DNA of 53,287 nt from Acidobacteriota bacterium (GTDB lineage Bacteria > Acidobacteriota > Terriglobia > Acidiferrales > UBA7541): the NCBI GenBank assembly GCA_003223315.1, contig QHYR01000253.1, forward strand, positions 1 to 53,287, in the 5' to 3' direction. How positions within the stretch are numbered: the first letter of the stretch is position 1; each line of letters starts with the position of its first letter. A program made the translations under genes and the position numbers. Shown here in pieces: positions 1 through 8,265 of this stretch. The notes beneath the pieces are model-generated. The model did no database searches, was not told the origin of the DNA, and saw only the letters and a list, made by a program, of their open reading frames with translations.

Positions 1-2
1 AT

Positions 3-410
3 TCCGTGCTTGAAACGGTGCGGATGCTTTCCAATTTCGAGACGCACCACACCAAATTGTTGCAAATTGTCCTAGCCGGCCAGCCTGGACTGGCTGCAAA
101 GCTGGCGCAGCCCCAATTGTCGCAACTACGTCAACGCATTGCCGTTCTCAGCCGTCTGGAGCCCTTCACCGCGGCGGAAACAGCGTGCTATATCGACCAC
201 CGACTCAAGGTGGCAGGCTATTGCGGCAAACCACTCTTCGAACCAAGCGCCGTCAGTCTGATTGTACAACGAAGCCGGGGCATCCCAAGAAACATCAATA
301 ACATCTGCTATAACTCGCTGTTGATAGCCTATGTCCGAGGGGACGGGACGGTGACTGAGGGGCCAGTCTGGCGCGCCATCGAGGCTGCTGCATTTGCAAG
401 GCGGCGATAG
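3..410 (+). CDS. ExeA/GspA-like AAA ATPase, C-terminal part (5' end outside window)
   Basis: The frame is already open at the left edge, so only the last ~135 residues are present. The visible part matches the C-terminal half of the complete ATPase at 8266-9240: both have the NLET segment, LLQI(V/L)LAGQP, then a QLRQR / QLKQR stretch and a GIPRNIN / GTPRLIN segment close to the end. In the ExeA family this is the region after Walker B, including sensor motifs and the helical lid. The Walker motifs lie upstream of the window. Such ATPases accompany polysaccharide or secretion machinery. The gene ends 118 bp before the convergent antitoxin gene. It suggests that more of the same glycan locus, or a second ATPase-containing operon, lies to the left. 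Confidence 0.8.
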   Translation, partial: SVLETVRMLSNFETHHTKLLQIVLAGQPGLAAKLAQPQLSQLRQRIAVLSRLEPFTAAETACYIDHRLKVAGYCGKPLFEPSAVSLIVQRSRGIPRNINNICYNSLLIAYVRGDGTVTEGPVWRAIEAAAFARRR

Positions 411-527
411 ACTCGAGTCGCTTATCTGAGAACAGCCAAACGGCGACGGCGGGAAAAGAATCGCTCACCTAAGCGCCGTCAACGCGCAGCGTGATCGCGG
501 CGAAGTCCAGAGCGCGCCAGCGGATCA

Positions 528-842
528 CTACGCTTTTAGAAGGACAACCGGATTCTTTTTCGCAATCGTGAGCAAACGGAGCGCCGTGTTTTGCGGGCGG
601 CGAGTGCCCTGTTCCCAGCTTTCCACGGTGTTGGTGCTGACACACAGATATTGAGCGAACCGCGCCTGACTTACGTTCAAGGTCAGCCGAATCTTGCGAA
701 TTTCTTCCGGCTTCATGGGCTTTGGGGGTGATGGCATCTCTGTCACGCGCAGGTCAACCCTCTCGCCGCGCTCATAAGCCAGTGCATCGGCAAGGGACTG
801 CCGCATATCGTCGTGAATGTTCACCTTGATCTTCTTTGCCAT
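528..842 (-). CDS. XRE-family antitoxin (HigA-like)
   Basis: 104 residues. The C-terminal half is a helix-turn-helix of the Cro/CI type: LNVSQARFAQYLCVSTNTVE is followed by SWEQGTRRP, the usual pattern of antitoxins paired with HigB2/RelE-like toxins. The N-terminal ~50 residues would form the toxin-binding part. ATG start; on the minus strand an AGGAGG Shine-Dalgarno lies 6 bp upstream, overlapping the toxin stop codon, so translation is coupled. Order is toxin first, antitoxin second, as in higBA. It is expected to bind the operon promoter and repress it. Family assignment is strong; the exact subfamily is inferred. Confidence 0.85.
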   Translation of the reverse strand: MAKKIKVNIHDDMRQSLADALAYERGERVDLRVTEMPSPPKPMKPEEIRKIRLTLNVSQARFAQYLCVSTNTVESWEQGTRRPQNTALRLLTIAKKNPVVLLKA

Positions 843-851
843 TCGAGCCTC

Positions 852-1184
852 CTACAATCGTTTCAATTCCGCGACCATCCGGCGAAGCGTCTTCCGCTGC
901 TCCGTGCTCAGGTCTTCTTGCTCGTTCTTATCCAGCAAAAAGAGCAGGTGAATGTGCGCTCGGTGCTCCAAATACAGGTGCAGGTAGCGGTAGCCACTCT
1001 TACCCTTCCCACGGGCCGGATTGGACATCCTAGCTTTCCGTATCCCGCCTAAGCCTTTGACGATGCTCCCACGGTCAGGATTTTGGAGCAGGTCGTCCTG
1101 AATCTCTCGCAGCACATCATCTGCCGAGTCCCCCGCCAATTCCATCAGACGCCGCGTAAATGGCCGGGATTCGATGAATACCAC
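852..1184 (-). CDS. RelE/HigB2-type toxin
   Basis: 110 residues. The protein starts VFIESRPFTRRL, carries GGIRKARM in the middle and ends with LLFLLDKNEQEDL plus a basic tail. This is the layout of HigB2/RelE-like ribosome-dependent mRNA interferases (KNEKxDL near the end). The start is GTG at 1184; no in-frame ATG and no Shine-Dalgarno precede it, but a promoter-like element lies so close (1192-1221) that the mRNA could begin at the start codon. The antitoxin gene follows 9 bp later. The pair sits between an ATPase gene and the glycan locus and may be an addiction module that stabilises this region; that role is inferred. Confidence 0.8.
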   Translation of the reverse strand: MVFIESRPFTRRLMELAGDSADDVLREIQDDLLQNPDRGSIVKGLGGIRKARMSNPARGKGKSGYRYLHLYLEHRAHIHLLFLLDKNEQEDLSTEQRKTLRRMVAELKRL

Positions 1185-1211
1185 ACTGTAGGATATACCA
1201 CGCTGTAGGAC
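1178..1211. repeat. Tandem 17-bp repeat, candidate antitoxin operator
   Basis: Two adjoining 17-mers, ATACCACACTGTAGGAT (1178-1194) and ATACCACGCTGTAGGAC (1195-1211), differ at two positions. They cover the -10 element, the spacer and the first codons of the toxin gene. This is where an autorepressing antitoxin would be expected to bind; binding itself is inferred. Confidence 0.5.
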
Positions 1212-1221
1212 ATGCCGTCAA
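1192..1221 (-). promoter_or_regulatory. Probable sigma-70 promoter of the toxin-antitoxin operon
   Basis: Read on the minus strand there is TTGACG (1216-1221), an 18-bp spacer, and TATATC (1192-1197). The expected transcription start falls at or within a base or two of the GTG start of the toxin at 1184, which has no Shine-Dalgarno. A leaderless message is therefore likely. The element is covered by the tandem repeats at 1178-1211. Confidence 0.45.
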
Positions 1222-1302
1222 CCTAAAAATGCGGGTCGCGTTTCTTGGCTCGGGAGGAGAGACTCAAACTGCACGCCGCCTCGGATGCAATTGCGTCAAA
1301 AG

Positions 1303-1374
1303 CGTTGACCGAGCCTCCGCGTTTCGGCGCCTTCAGCTTTGGGCATCTTTCTAGAGATACAAAGCGCTTCACCG
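1303..1374 (+). repeat. 72-bp interspersed repeat, copy 1
   Basis: Starts CGTTGACCGAGCCTCCGCG and ends AAAGCGCTTCACCG. By hand alignment it differs from copy 2 (1629-1700) at 8 of 72 positions, with no gaps and the same orientation. It contains the short palindromes GGCGCC and AAGCGCTT. Read on the minus strand both copies encode a similar short peptide beginning MKRFV, but this does not extend into a recognisable protein. Confidence 0.75.
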
Positions 1375-1628
1375 ATCTTTGTTTCTTCAATTCTTCACAC
1401 ACTATCAACAATTCCTTCACAACGGTTTTTTTAGCGTAAATGTGCAAGTGCCTTGTTTTCAATGGGTCTAGTTTGGAAGGAGAATTGCCGAGCTGAAGAG
1501 CTGGAGTTGCAACTTCATCGAAACGCTCAAGGGTACGAAGGCAGCTCAGATATCTCGGTGTGGCACGGTGCGTAATTGGACCAAATAGGCCTCGAGCAAC
1601 GCTTCATGCAGCGGGGGTCCGCGACAAT

Positions 1629-1700
1629 CGTTGACCAAGCCTCCGCGTTCCGGCGCCTTCAGCATCGGGCATCCTTCTAAAGGTACAAAGCGCTTCATCG
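1629..1700 (+). repeat. 72-bp interspersed repeat, copy 2
   Basis: Same orientation as copy 1 and 326 bp downstream of it; starts CGTTGACCAAGCCTCCGCG and ends AAAGCGCTTCATCG. The sequence between the copies is not itself repeated, so this is a dispersed element and not a simple local duplication. Confidence 0.75.
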
Positions 1701-1847
1701 CATCCCCTGCAAAATGTCCCTTTCGTCCATTCGAGAGCACCCGCCGACACTTTAAGACAACTGCCCCCCTCTGAGAGGACATTCCGCTTCTTGCGTCCGC
1801 AAAATAAGCGTGCGTAGATTGCTTGCGAAATTCGCATAACGCATCGG

Positions 1848-2303
1848 ATGGATTTGCAATCTCTGAGAGCCATGATTCAGTCCAGGCGACAGTGCGCACT
1901 CGTGAGCCGTGAAGCGATGCGTTTCCCTCTGGATGCACCGGTCGTCTTCTGGTGGAGGGATGCCAACGGTGTTCACCAACAAGGTGAAGGACGCAGTTAT
2001 GACCTTAGCGAGCTGGGGGCCTTTGTGTTTGCGAGTGCCTGTCCGCCAGAAGGAGCGCAAGTCGGCCTCAGGATCCCCATTACACAATTTCCTGACGTGG
2101 CGCGACCTTTGCGAATGGAAATGGAGGGGCGCGTTCTACGGATCGAACAGGTCCGAAGCGGTGAGGGGCGCGATGGCTTTGCGATTCTGAGTGTGCAAAC
2201 CGTCTTGTGCGAATTGGACAACCGCACTCGGCAAAGGAACTCAGACCTTCCTCCCAAGGCCAGGGCACCCGTGGCTCTTCATTTCTCGTGCCAAGTTCAT
2301 TAG
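1848..2303 (+). CDS. PilZ-domain protein (c-di-GMP receptor)
   Basis: 151 residues forming one PilZ domain. The two c-di-GMP-binding motifs are visible: REAMR (RxxxR, about residue 21-25) and DLSELG (D/NxSxxG, about residue 52-57). Between and after them lie the alternating hydrophobic strands of the PilZ barrel (VVFWW, RMEMEGRVLRIEQ). ATG at 1848 is used; a second ATG at 1872 would also keep the whole domain, and no strong Shine-Dalgarno separates the two. It lies 30 bp upstream of the sigma-54 activator and is probably co-transcribed. Its likely job is to link c-di-GMP level to production of this polysaccharide. The last ~25 residues are low-complexity and not part of the domain. Confidence 0.85.
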   Translation: MDLQSLRAMIQSRRQCALVSREAMRFPLDAPVVFWWRDANGVHQQGEGRSYDLSELGAFVFASACPPEGAQVGLRIPITQFPDVARPLRMEMEGRVLRIEQVRSGEGRDGFAILSVQTVLCELDNRTRQRNSDLPPKARAPVALHFSCQVH

Positions 2304-2333
2304 GTCGGTCAGAGCGCAGCAGGTTCGGCTTTC

Positions 2334-3443
2334 TTGGTGGCGGGAAAAATTCTGCTAGGCGGGTGTGATTTGTTGGGGACGCGATTCAAGGGATGCACGG
2401 CAACTAAAGGGCTCGAGGTGTCGGCGGTTTTGGGCTTACCCCCCGAAGAGGTGATCTTTGGAAACTCTTCGGTCATGGGCAAGATCCGTCAAAAATTGGA
2501 AAAAGCCGCAGGTGCCAATCTCGCGGTCTTGCTGCGCGGACAGAGCGGGACGGGTAAGGAGGTGCTCGCGAAGCTGATCCATACGCAGTCTCCGTGGAGA
2601 GGCGGACCCTTCGTCAAGGTCAGCTGTCCAGCCATTCCGGGCACTCTTCTGGAGAGCGAACTTTTCGGCTACGAGAGAGGCGCTTTCACCGGCGCCTATG
2701 GCGTCAAGCCAGGTCGCGTGGAGTTTGCCCACGGCGGCACGCTCTTTCTGGACGAGATCGGTGAGCTAGACCCCTCCCTACAAGCGAAACTACTCCAGCT
2801 GCTTCAGGATGGTGAGTTCAGTCGGATTGGCGCTTCTGACGACAGAAGAATCGACGTTCGCTTTGTTTGCGCTACCAATCGCTCTCTCGAACGGGAGATG
2901 GAGTCTGGTCATTTTCGTGAAGATCTTTTCTACCGGATCAACGTCCTAGCGATTCAACTACCGCTCCTGCGGGACCGAAGAGACGATATTCCGACCTTGG
3001 TTGATTACTTCCTGAATACCTATAGCCGGCAGCTGGAACGTCCTGTCCCCGCTCTGTCGAGTCACCTTTTGGCGGACTTCGCAAGATACTCCTGGCCTGG
3101 AAACATTCGGGAGCTTGAGAACTTGATGAAGAGCTACGTCATCTTTGGGTCAGAAGAAGATCTGCGTGCCGCGATGCAACCCTATCAAGAGGATTTTCTT
3201 GATTTTGAGATTCCCTCGAACGGGGTGATATCCCTGAAAAAGGTTGTCCGCGCAGCCACCAGGCAGCTCGAGCGAAAGGCGATTCTCAGAGCGCTTGAGA
3301 CACATCAGTGGAACCGACGAAGCGCCGCTCGTGCCTTGAGTATTAGTTACGCGGGGCTTCTTTGCAAAATGAGAGAGGCGGGTATGCCTCCGACTAGAGG
3401 ACCAAGAGCTTGCCTCGACGTCGGCGTGCAAGGCGCGAGCTGA
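2334..3443 (+). CDS. Sigma-54-dependent Fis-family activator without receiver domain
   Basis: 369 residues. The N-terminal ~35 residues are unlike a response-regulator receiver. The AAA+ core follows: Walker A GQSGTGKE (about 68-75), the sigma-54 contact loop GAFTGA, Walker B GGTLFLDEIGEL, and the sensor/arginine-finger region FREDLFYRINV. The C-terminus is a Fis-type helix-turn-helix (NRRSAARALSISYAGLLCKM). Start is TTG at 2334 or GTG at 2337, neither with a strong Shine-Dalgarno. Position directly before the export genes suggests that it activates this locus together with RpoN. Without a receiver domain its activity must be set by amount, by a partner protein or by the adjacent PilZ protein; this is inferred. 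I saw no clear -24/-12 promoter in the window. Confidence 0.85.
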   Translation: MVAGKILLGGCDLLGTRFKGCTATKGLEVSAVLGLPPEEVIFGNSSVMGKIRQKLEKAAGANLAVLLRGQSGTGKEVLAKLIHTQSPWRGGPFVKVSCPAIPGTLLESELFGYERGAFTGAYGVKPGRVEFAHGGTLFLDEIGELDPSLQAKLLQLLQDGEFSRIGASDDRRIDVRFVCATNRSLEREMESGHFREDLFYRINVLAIQLPLLRDRRDDIPTLVDYFLNTYSRQLERPVPALSSHLLADFARYSWPGNIRELENLMKSYVIFGSEEDLRAAMQPYQEDFLDFEIPSNGVISLKKVVRAATRQLERKAILRALETHQWNRRSAARALSISYAGLLCKMREAGMPPTRGPRACLDVGVQGAS

Positions 3444-3485
3444 ACTAGATTCAGATGGTTTCCGTACGACGAAGGTGTCAGGGCA

Positions 3486-4745
3486 ATGCAAATTTCTCAG
3501 AACATCGCGTTGACTATCCTAGCGCTTGCGACCGTGTTTGCTCCGGCATGGGCAGATGACCGGGGAACCAAGCCCGCGCCTCGCCAACTAGCGGTGAAGG
3601 CGGCCCCGGAAAAGCCGGAGAGTCCGAAAAGACCGCTGGAACCCCCTTCCGTTTTGATCGAGCAAGTGCAGGCAACCGATGTCGATCAACATGTCCAAGT
3701 GCGCATCACGGGCAGCGGTGTTCTTTCCTGCACCCCGTCTCCTCTGGGTCACCCAGATCGTTTGGTCTTGGATTGCGCAGGGGCCCGCTTGCAGAGCCAA
3801 CAGGGATCGATCCATGTTGACCTAGGTCCAGTTCGTTCTGTTCACGTCGGTCAATTCAGGGCCGATGTGGTCAGAGTGGTCATCGACCTCGTCGAACAGT
3901 CACCTTACACAATTCGCGCTGACGGAAACACAGTCACCGCCGTGTTTAACTCGACGCGTCAGCAACCTTCGAGCTTGGAGTCCACCAGCACGGAAGTAGA
4001 ACCTGCTACCCACATAGCTGCAGGAGTGGGCGAACAGGCTTTGAGGGATGCTCCGGCGGTCACCGACAGCTTGCCAAGGTCTTTGGAAGCTACCTCACCA
4101 CCTCTTGCCCGTGGTGAGGCGTCTCTGGTAGATCAGTCGGCATCGGCACCACTCGTTCCTCCTTCACCCCCCGTGGCGTCGAGCGATCTACCGAAGGTCC
4201 AAGAAACCGCATCAGGGGCGAGCACCCCAGCCGAGAAGCTCGACTCGGCTCTTGCTGATCAGGACTATGTCATCGGCCCTCAAGATGTGCTCGCCATTAA
4301 CGTTTGGCACGAACCAGAACTTTCCCAGTCCGTTCCTGTGCGGCCTGACGGGAAAATTTCGTTGCCACTGCTTGGCGATTTGAAAGCTAGCGGCCTCACT
4401 CCCCGCTTGCTCCAGAACCTCCTGGCCAAGGAGTTGGAGGCTTACATCCGCAAACCGCAGGTCACCGTGATCGTCCGAGAGGTCAACAGCCAAAAGTTTT
4501 ACGTTATCGGTGAAGTGGGGCGACCCGGCGAGTATTCTCTGGCGACCAGCATGACGGTGCTCGATGCACTGGCGGAGGCTGGCGGGTTCCGGGACTTCGC
4601 CAACGTACAAAAGATCTATTTACTTCGGCTGATGCCCGACGGCTCTCGCAAGCGCCTCCCCTTCGATTACAAAGCAGCGGTGAATGGGAAGAACTCGTAT
4701 CACGATATCGAACTTCAGAGTGGTGACACTCTGGTTGTGCCCTAG
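3486..4745 (+). CDS. Polysaccharide export protein, AMIN + Poly_export/SLBB (Wza-like)
   Basis: 419 residues. A signal peptide covers about residues 1-23 (hydrophobic core IALTILALATVF, cleavage after AWA). Residues ~55-155 form an AMIN-type domain, followed by a Pro/Ser-rich linker (~155-250). From ~258 comes the polysaccharide-export domain beginning DYVIGPQDVLAINVW, then an SLBB repeat with EVGRPGEYSL and LDALAEAGGF. Unlike E. coli Wza there is no lipobox cysteine, so anchoring may come from the AMIN domain (peptidoglycan-binding in other proteins) or from the beta-barrel partner encoded 6 bp downstream. It acts in the periplasm/outer membrane as the export channel. ATG start with a weak Shine-Dalgarno. 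Confidence 0.88.
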   Translation: MQISQNIALTILALATVFAPAWADDRGTKPAPRQLAVKAAPEKPESPKRPLEPPSVLIEQVQATDVDQHVQVRITGSGVLSCTPSPLGHPDRLVLDCAGARLQSQQGSIHVDLGPVRSVHVGQFRADVVRVVIDLVEQSPYTIRADGNTVTAVFNSTRQQPSSLESTSTEVEPATHIAAGVGEQALRDAPAVTDSLPRSLEATSPPLARGEASLVDQSASAPLVPPSPPVASSDLPKVQETASGASTPAEKLDSALADQDYVIGPQDVLAINVWHEPELSQSVPVRPDGKISLPLLGDLKASGLTPRLLQNLLAKELEAYIRKPQVTVIVREVNSQKFYVIGEVGRPGEYSLATSMTVLDALAEAGGFRDFANVQKIYLLRLMPDGSRKRLPFDYKAAVNGKNSYHDIELQSGDTLVVP

Positions 4746-4751
4746 TCGAGG

Positions 4752-6668
4752 TTGAAAAGACAGGTGAAGGACAGAAGCCTCCAAATCGAAAATCGCAAAG
4801 CGGCTAAGCCGCTGTCGGCCGCCGCCGCGCGAGCGGCACGCCGGCAGTTTGTCCTGCTGTGGGCGATCGCCACGTGGCTCATCTTACCTCTCCTGGAAGC
4901 TCCACTCCGCGCCTCAGATTCATCGCGCAGTTCCAATGTAACGACGGTTCAGGTGCTGGGAGTGCGCTCTTCTTCCGAAGCTGACTACAGTCGGGTGATC
5001 ATCGATTTGTCAGCTGACGTCCGATATACGGTCGGGCATCAGTCTAATCCAGAGCGCGTGTACTTAGATCTGTCGCAGGCTGAGATCAGCCCCCGACTCG
5101 CCAACCGGCGGATCGCTCTGAAGGACGCACTAGTTGAGCAGATTCGAATGGCGACCGACCAAGGCTCGGTGACGCGAATCGTCCTCGATTTACGCACGCC
5201 AGTTCGGTTCCGGGTATCGAAGCTTGTCGACCCGGAGCGGATGCTCGTCGAATTGAGTCGACCGCCCGATGGAGTGGCGTCGGTGGAGCCCACCCCAGGT
5301 GGGACGGTCCGTGGAGCGCCTCGACAGATTCCAAGAAGCGAAAGGCCAAGTTCCACAAGTGCGTCGCCTCAGGACACTCAATCTTCGGGCACTGGAGGGT
5401 CGCGCGCCGCAACTACACCGGGACCACACACTTACGGAGACGCGGAAAAAGTCGGCCTGAACTATGCGGGCACCTCTCCTCCTCGAAACGTCCTTTTGCT
5501 CGGACTCAGCGCTGGGAGCAGCTACGACGACAACGTCTTTGGCAACAACCTGCATCGCGTTGGCGATGTGGACTTTCTGTTTGGCCCGAGCCTCAGCCTG
5601 CACCGCGACGGAAGGCTCCTCCGCTTGGCGCTGAGCTATCAGCCATATTTCCGCATTTACAGGAGGGCGTCCGAACCAAATGCAGTAGACCAGACTCTTG
5701 GACTCGACGCGGCCTATCAAACGACTTCACGCATCTCATTTCGCGCCCGTGGGACAGCGTACTATACGACGGGCCTATTTCAGCCGGGTCAGAACGGGGA
5801 GTTTGTTCCCGGCCTAAGTTCCCCTTCCAGCTTGAATAACATACTGTACACGCCCACCGTCCGGCAACTTACATGGAGCTCGCGAATCGATGCCAGCTAT
5901 CAGGCTAGGGTGCATGACTCGGTCAGCCTGTTTGTCGGTGACTCCCGACTCGACTTCATACAGCAAGGTTCCAACCTAAGGAACCTGCAAAACATGGAAG
6001 AGAGACAAGCCGGCCTGCTCTATGAACATCGGCTTAGTCCTCACACCACTGTAGGGACTAACTACTTGTTCGAGGATATTCGTTTCGGGTTGGACTCGCG
6101 GACTCTCGTGCACAGCGCCTTCCTATCCTATGCGCAGCAAGTCTCTCGCAGCCTGACGCTGAGTGTCTTTGGCGGGCCGCAGTATTCGCGCCTGCACGAG
6201 GTCGTCATCTTCTCGGTTGGCCCCTTCAGGTTCCAGGTTCCAATCTTTCAAGTGGGTTGGAATTGGGCCATCGGCGCCACGCTAGCGAAGCGGTTGGACA
6301 AGACTGTGCTCGAATTGACCGCACAGCGGCAGGTGTCCAACGGAGGGGGATTCACTGGTGCTGTGGTCGGTTTCTCTGTAGGGGCAAGCGTGAGACGCCA
6401 GCTGCCGGGACGTTGGGATGCCATTTGGAGCGGAGGTTATGCGAAGAACAGCAGCGTTGCGTCTGGGTTTTCCGCTAGTGAATTTCAAAGCGAGACGGCG
6501 GGACTTGGCTTGGAGCGGTCGCTGACAGAAAGACTCAGTTTCCGCCTAGGGTATGACTTCCTCCGCCAACGCGCTACTGGACAATCCCCGTTGTTCGCAA
6601 GCTTTGACCGCGACCTTTGGTCTGCCCAGCTGTCTTACCGGTTTCACCAGATAGGGTTAGGGCGCTGA
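4752..6668 (+). CDS. AMIN-domain outer-membrane beta-barrel protein of the export operon
   Basis: 638 residues. A basic N-terminus (~30 residues) precedes a hydrophobic segment FVLLWAIATWLILPLL, giving a long signal peptide. Residues ~60-170 are AMIN-like (VIIDLSADVRY; RIVLDLRTPVRF). A Ser/Pro/Thr linker leads to ~400 residues of alternating amphipathic strands typical of an outer-membrane barrel, beginning LGLSAGSSYDDNVFG and ending SYRFHQIGLGR. Such barrels (EpsL/WbfB-like) serve polysaccharide export. Start is TTG 6 bp after the preceding stop; an in-frame GTG at 4764 is an alternative. Sharing AMIN domains with the Wza-like protein suggests that the two dock to the same cell-wall site (inference). 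Confidence 0.72.
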   Translation: MKRQVKDRSLQIENRKAAKPLSAAAARAARRQFVLLWAIATWLILPLLEAPLRASDSSRSSNVTTVQVLGVRSSSEADYSRVIIDLSADVRYTVGHQSNPERVYLDLSQAEISPRLANRRIALKDALVEQIRMATDQGSVTRIVLDLRTPVRFRVSKLVDPERMLVELSRPPDGVASVEPTPGGTVRGAPRQIPRSERPSSTSASPQDTQSSGTGGSRAATTPGPHTYGDAEKVGLNYAGTSPPRNVLLLGLSAGSSYDDNVFGNNLHRVGDVDFLFGPSLSLHRDGRLLRLALSYQPYFRIYRRASEPNAVDQTLGLDAAYQTTSRISFRARGTAYYTTGLFQPGQNGEFVPGLSSPSSLNNILYTPTVRQLTWSSRIDASYQARVHDSVSLFVGDSRLDFIQQGSNLRNLQNMEERQAGLLYEHRLSPHTTVGTNYLFEDIRFGLDSRTLVHSAFLSYAQQVSRSLTLSVFGGPQYSRLHEVVIFSVGPFRFQVPIFQVGWNWAIGATLAKRLDKTVLELTAQRQVSNGGGFTGAVVGFSVGASVRRQLPGRWDAIWSGGYAKNSSVASGFSASEFQSETAGLGLERSLTERLSFRLGYDFLRQRATGQSPLFASFDRDLWSAQLSYRFHQIGLGR

Positions 6669-6673
6669 CGACG

Positions 6674-8263
6674 ATGGAAGATACATTCGAAAGTAACCCG
6701 GTACGTTGGCAGGATTACTGGGCAATGGTGTTGCGCCGGCGCTGGTGGTTGATGGGGCCACTGTTTTTTTGTGGCTTTGTTGCCTTCGGGGTAGCGCACT
6801 TCTGGCCGGAGCAGTATCGCTCGGAGGCTTTGATCTTAGTCGAGCAGCAGAAGGTACCTGAACTCTACGTCACACCCAACGTGGTGACCGACCTCCAGGA
6901 CCGTTTGCAAAGCATGACCCAGCAGATTCTCAGCCGCACGCGACTCGAGAAGCTCATCGAACAGTTCAATCTGTATCCCAACCAGCGCCAGCACGTGAAC
7001 AACGACGAAGTCGTCGATGGGATGCGGAAAGACATCCGCATCGAACTGGTACAGGCACCCAGGCGCGAGGATGAGCTCACCGCCTTTCGTATCAATTTCT
7101 CGTATAACAGCGCACGAGTTGCCCAGCAAATCACCAATGAGCTGACTTCGCTATTCATTGACGAGAATCTCCAAGCGCGGGGCCAACAATCCGTCAGTAC
7201 GACCACCTTCCTCGAAAACCAACTGGAACAGGCGCGGCAAGATCTCGCTCAGCAAGAGGAGCGCCTGCGCGAATACAAGATCCGCTTCATTGGTGAACTC
7301 CCCGAACAGCAACAAAGCATGCTCCAGATGCTCGGGAGTCTTCAGGCTCAGCTCGACGCCAATACGGCGGCCACCGAGCGAGCCGAGCAACAGAGGATTT
7401 ATCTGGAATCGATGCAGAGCCAGTACAGGGCGATGCAAGAGTCCCCTGGAAGCGCCGATGGGAACGCTGCGACCTCTCCGATCGCCGTTGCGGACGCAAC
7501 GATCCGCGATCTTCAGAAGCAACTCACCGAACTCGAGGCGAAATACACGTCCAGGCACCCCGATGTCGACAAGCTCAAAGATCAAATAGCCGGTTGGGAG
7601 GAGACACGGAACCAGTCGGAGCAGAAACTAGAAAACAGTCCGTCGACCGAAGCTTCCGCAACCACAACTCCGTTACGTGGAGCCCCTGCTCTTGCAGAAG
7701 TCGAGAGCCGGCTCAAAGCCACGAAAGCGGAGATCGACAGCTACCAGACGGAAGCAATGAAGTTGCGGGCGCGAATGGACGACCTTGAGTCTCGGCTGAA
7801 CCTGACTCCCCTGCGAGAACAGCAACTGGCCGAGGTCACGCGCAATTACGACAATTCCAAACAGAACTATCAGTCTCTGTTGCAGAAGAAATTGCAGTCT
7901 GAGCTGGCGACGAATCTCGAGAAGAGGCAGCAAGGGGAACAGTTCCGCATCATCGATCCCCCGAACCTCCCACTCAAACCGTCGGAGCCCAATCGCCTCG
8001 CGATCATCACGATCGGATGGACTCTGGGGCTCTGTCTGGGCCTTGGTCTGATGGCGTTGCTGGAGATAACCGATGAGACCATCCATAACGAGCGAGGCCT
8101 CCTTGAGTCGGTTCGGGCGCCTGTCCTGATCCATGTCCCGGTTATCCGCTCACGCTGGGAGCGAATACGCGCGCGGCTATACCAAGTCTCCGAGGCGACT
8201 GCGGCAGTGTTTCTTCTGGCGGCGTCGGTGGGAATGGGAATTTACACGTATCTGGTGGGTTGA
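6674..8263 (+). CDS. Chain-length determinant protein (Wzz / Wzc N-half type)
   Basis: 529 residues. The N-terminal Wzz domain contains transmembrane helix 1 (LMGPLFFCGFVAFGVAHF, about 25-42). A long periplasmic coiled coil follows (Gln/Glu-rich, about 170-430), then the conserved segment before the second helix (IIDPPNLPLKPSEPNR) and helix 2 (AIITIGWTLGLCLGLGLMAL). A third hydrophobic stretch ends the protein. No kinase domain is attached; the kinase is the separate gene at 9237. It controls polymer length in the inner membrane. ATG at 6674 lies 5 bp after the previous stop and is preferred to upstream in-frame codons that overlap the barrel gene. Confidence 0.88.
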   Translation: MEDTFESNPVRWQDYWAMVLRRRWWLMGPLFFCGFVAFGVAHFWPEQYRSEALILVEQQKVPELYVTPNVVTDLQDRLQSMTQQILSRTRLEKLIEQFNLYPNQRQHVNNDEVVDGMRKDIRIELVQAPRREDELTAFRINFSYNSARVAQQITNELTSLFIDENLQARGQQSVSTTTFLENQLEQARQDLAQQEERLREYKIRFIGELPEQQQSMLQMLGSLQAQLDANTAATERAEQQRIYLESMQSQYRAMQESPGSADGNAATSPIAVADATIRDLQKQLTELEAKYTSRHPDVDKLKDQIAGWEETRNQSEQKLENSPSTEASATTTPLRGAPALAEVESRLKATKAEIDSYQTEAMKLRARMDDLESRLNLTPLREQQLAEVTRNYDNSKQNYQSLLQKKLQSELATNLEKRQQGEQFRIIDPPNLPLKPSEPNRLAIITIGWTLGLCLGLGLMALLEITDETIHNERGLLESVRAPVLIHVPVIRSRWERIRARLYQVSEATAAVFLLAASVGMGIYTYLVG

Positions 8264-8265
8264 GC

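Larger units (their letters stand above)
1222..1847. other. Non-coding stretch upstream of the glycan locus
   Basis: About 625 bp with no convincing gene on either strand. The open frames here share no recognisable domain. The stretch holds two copies of a 72-bp repeat (1303-1374 and 1629-1700), and close to the PilZ gene several short inverted repeats such as TTGCGAAATTCGCA (around 1828). The promoter of the PilZ/regulator genes presumably lies between 1701 and 1847. I could not identify a convincing -24/-12 or -35/-10 pair. Confidence 0.5.

Noticed and set aside
1561-1847. Possible sigma-54 promoter (TGGCAC at 1561) for the PilZ/regulator genes
   Set aside because: The GC dinucleotide of the -12 element is not at the required distance; the other TGGCAC sites I examined (for example 4306, 21066, 51895) also fail.
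1223-1938. Minus-strand frames containing a similar MKRFV peptide twice
   Set aside because: The shared peptide is the 72-bp repeat translated; outside the repeat the two frames are unrelated, so they are not a gene family.
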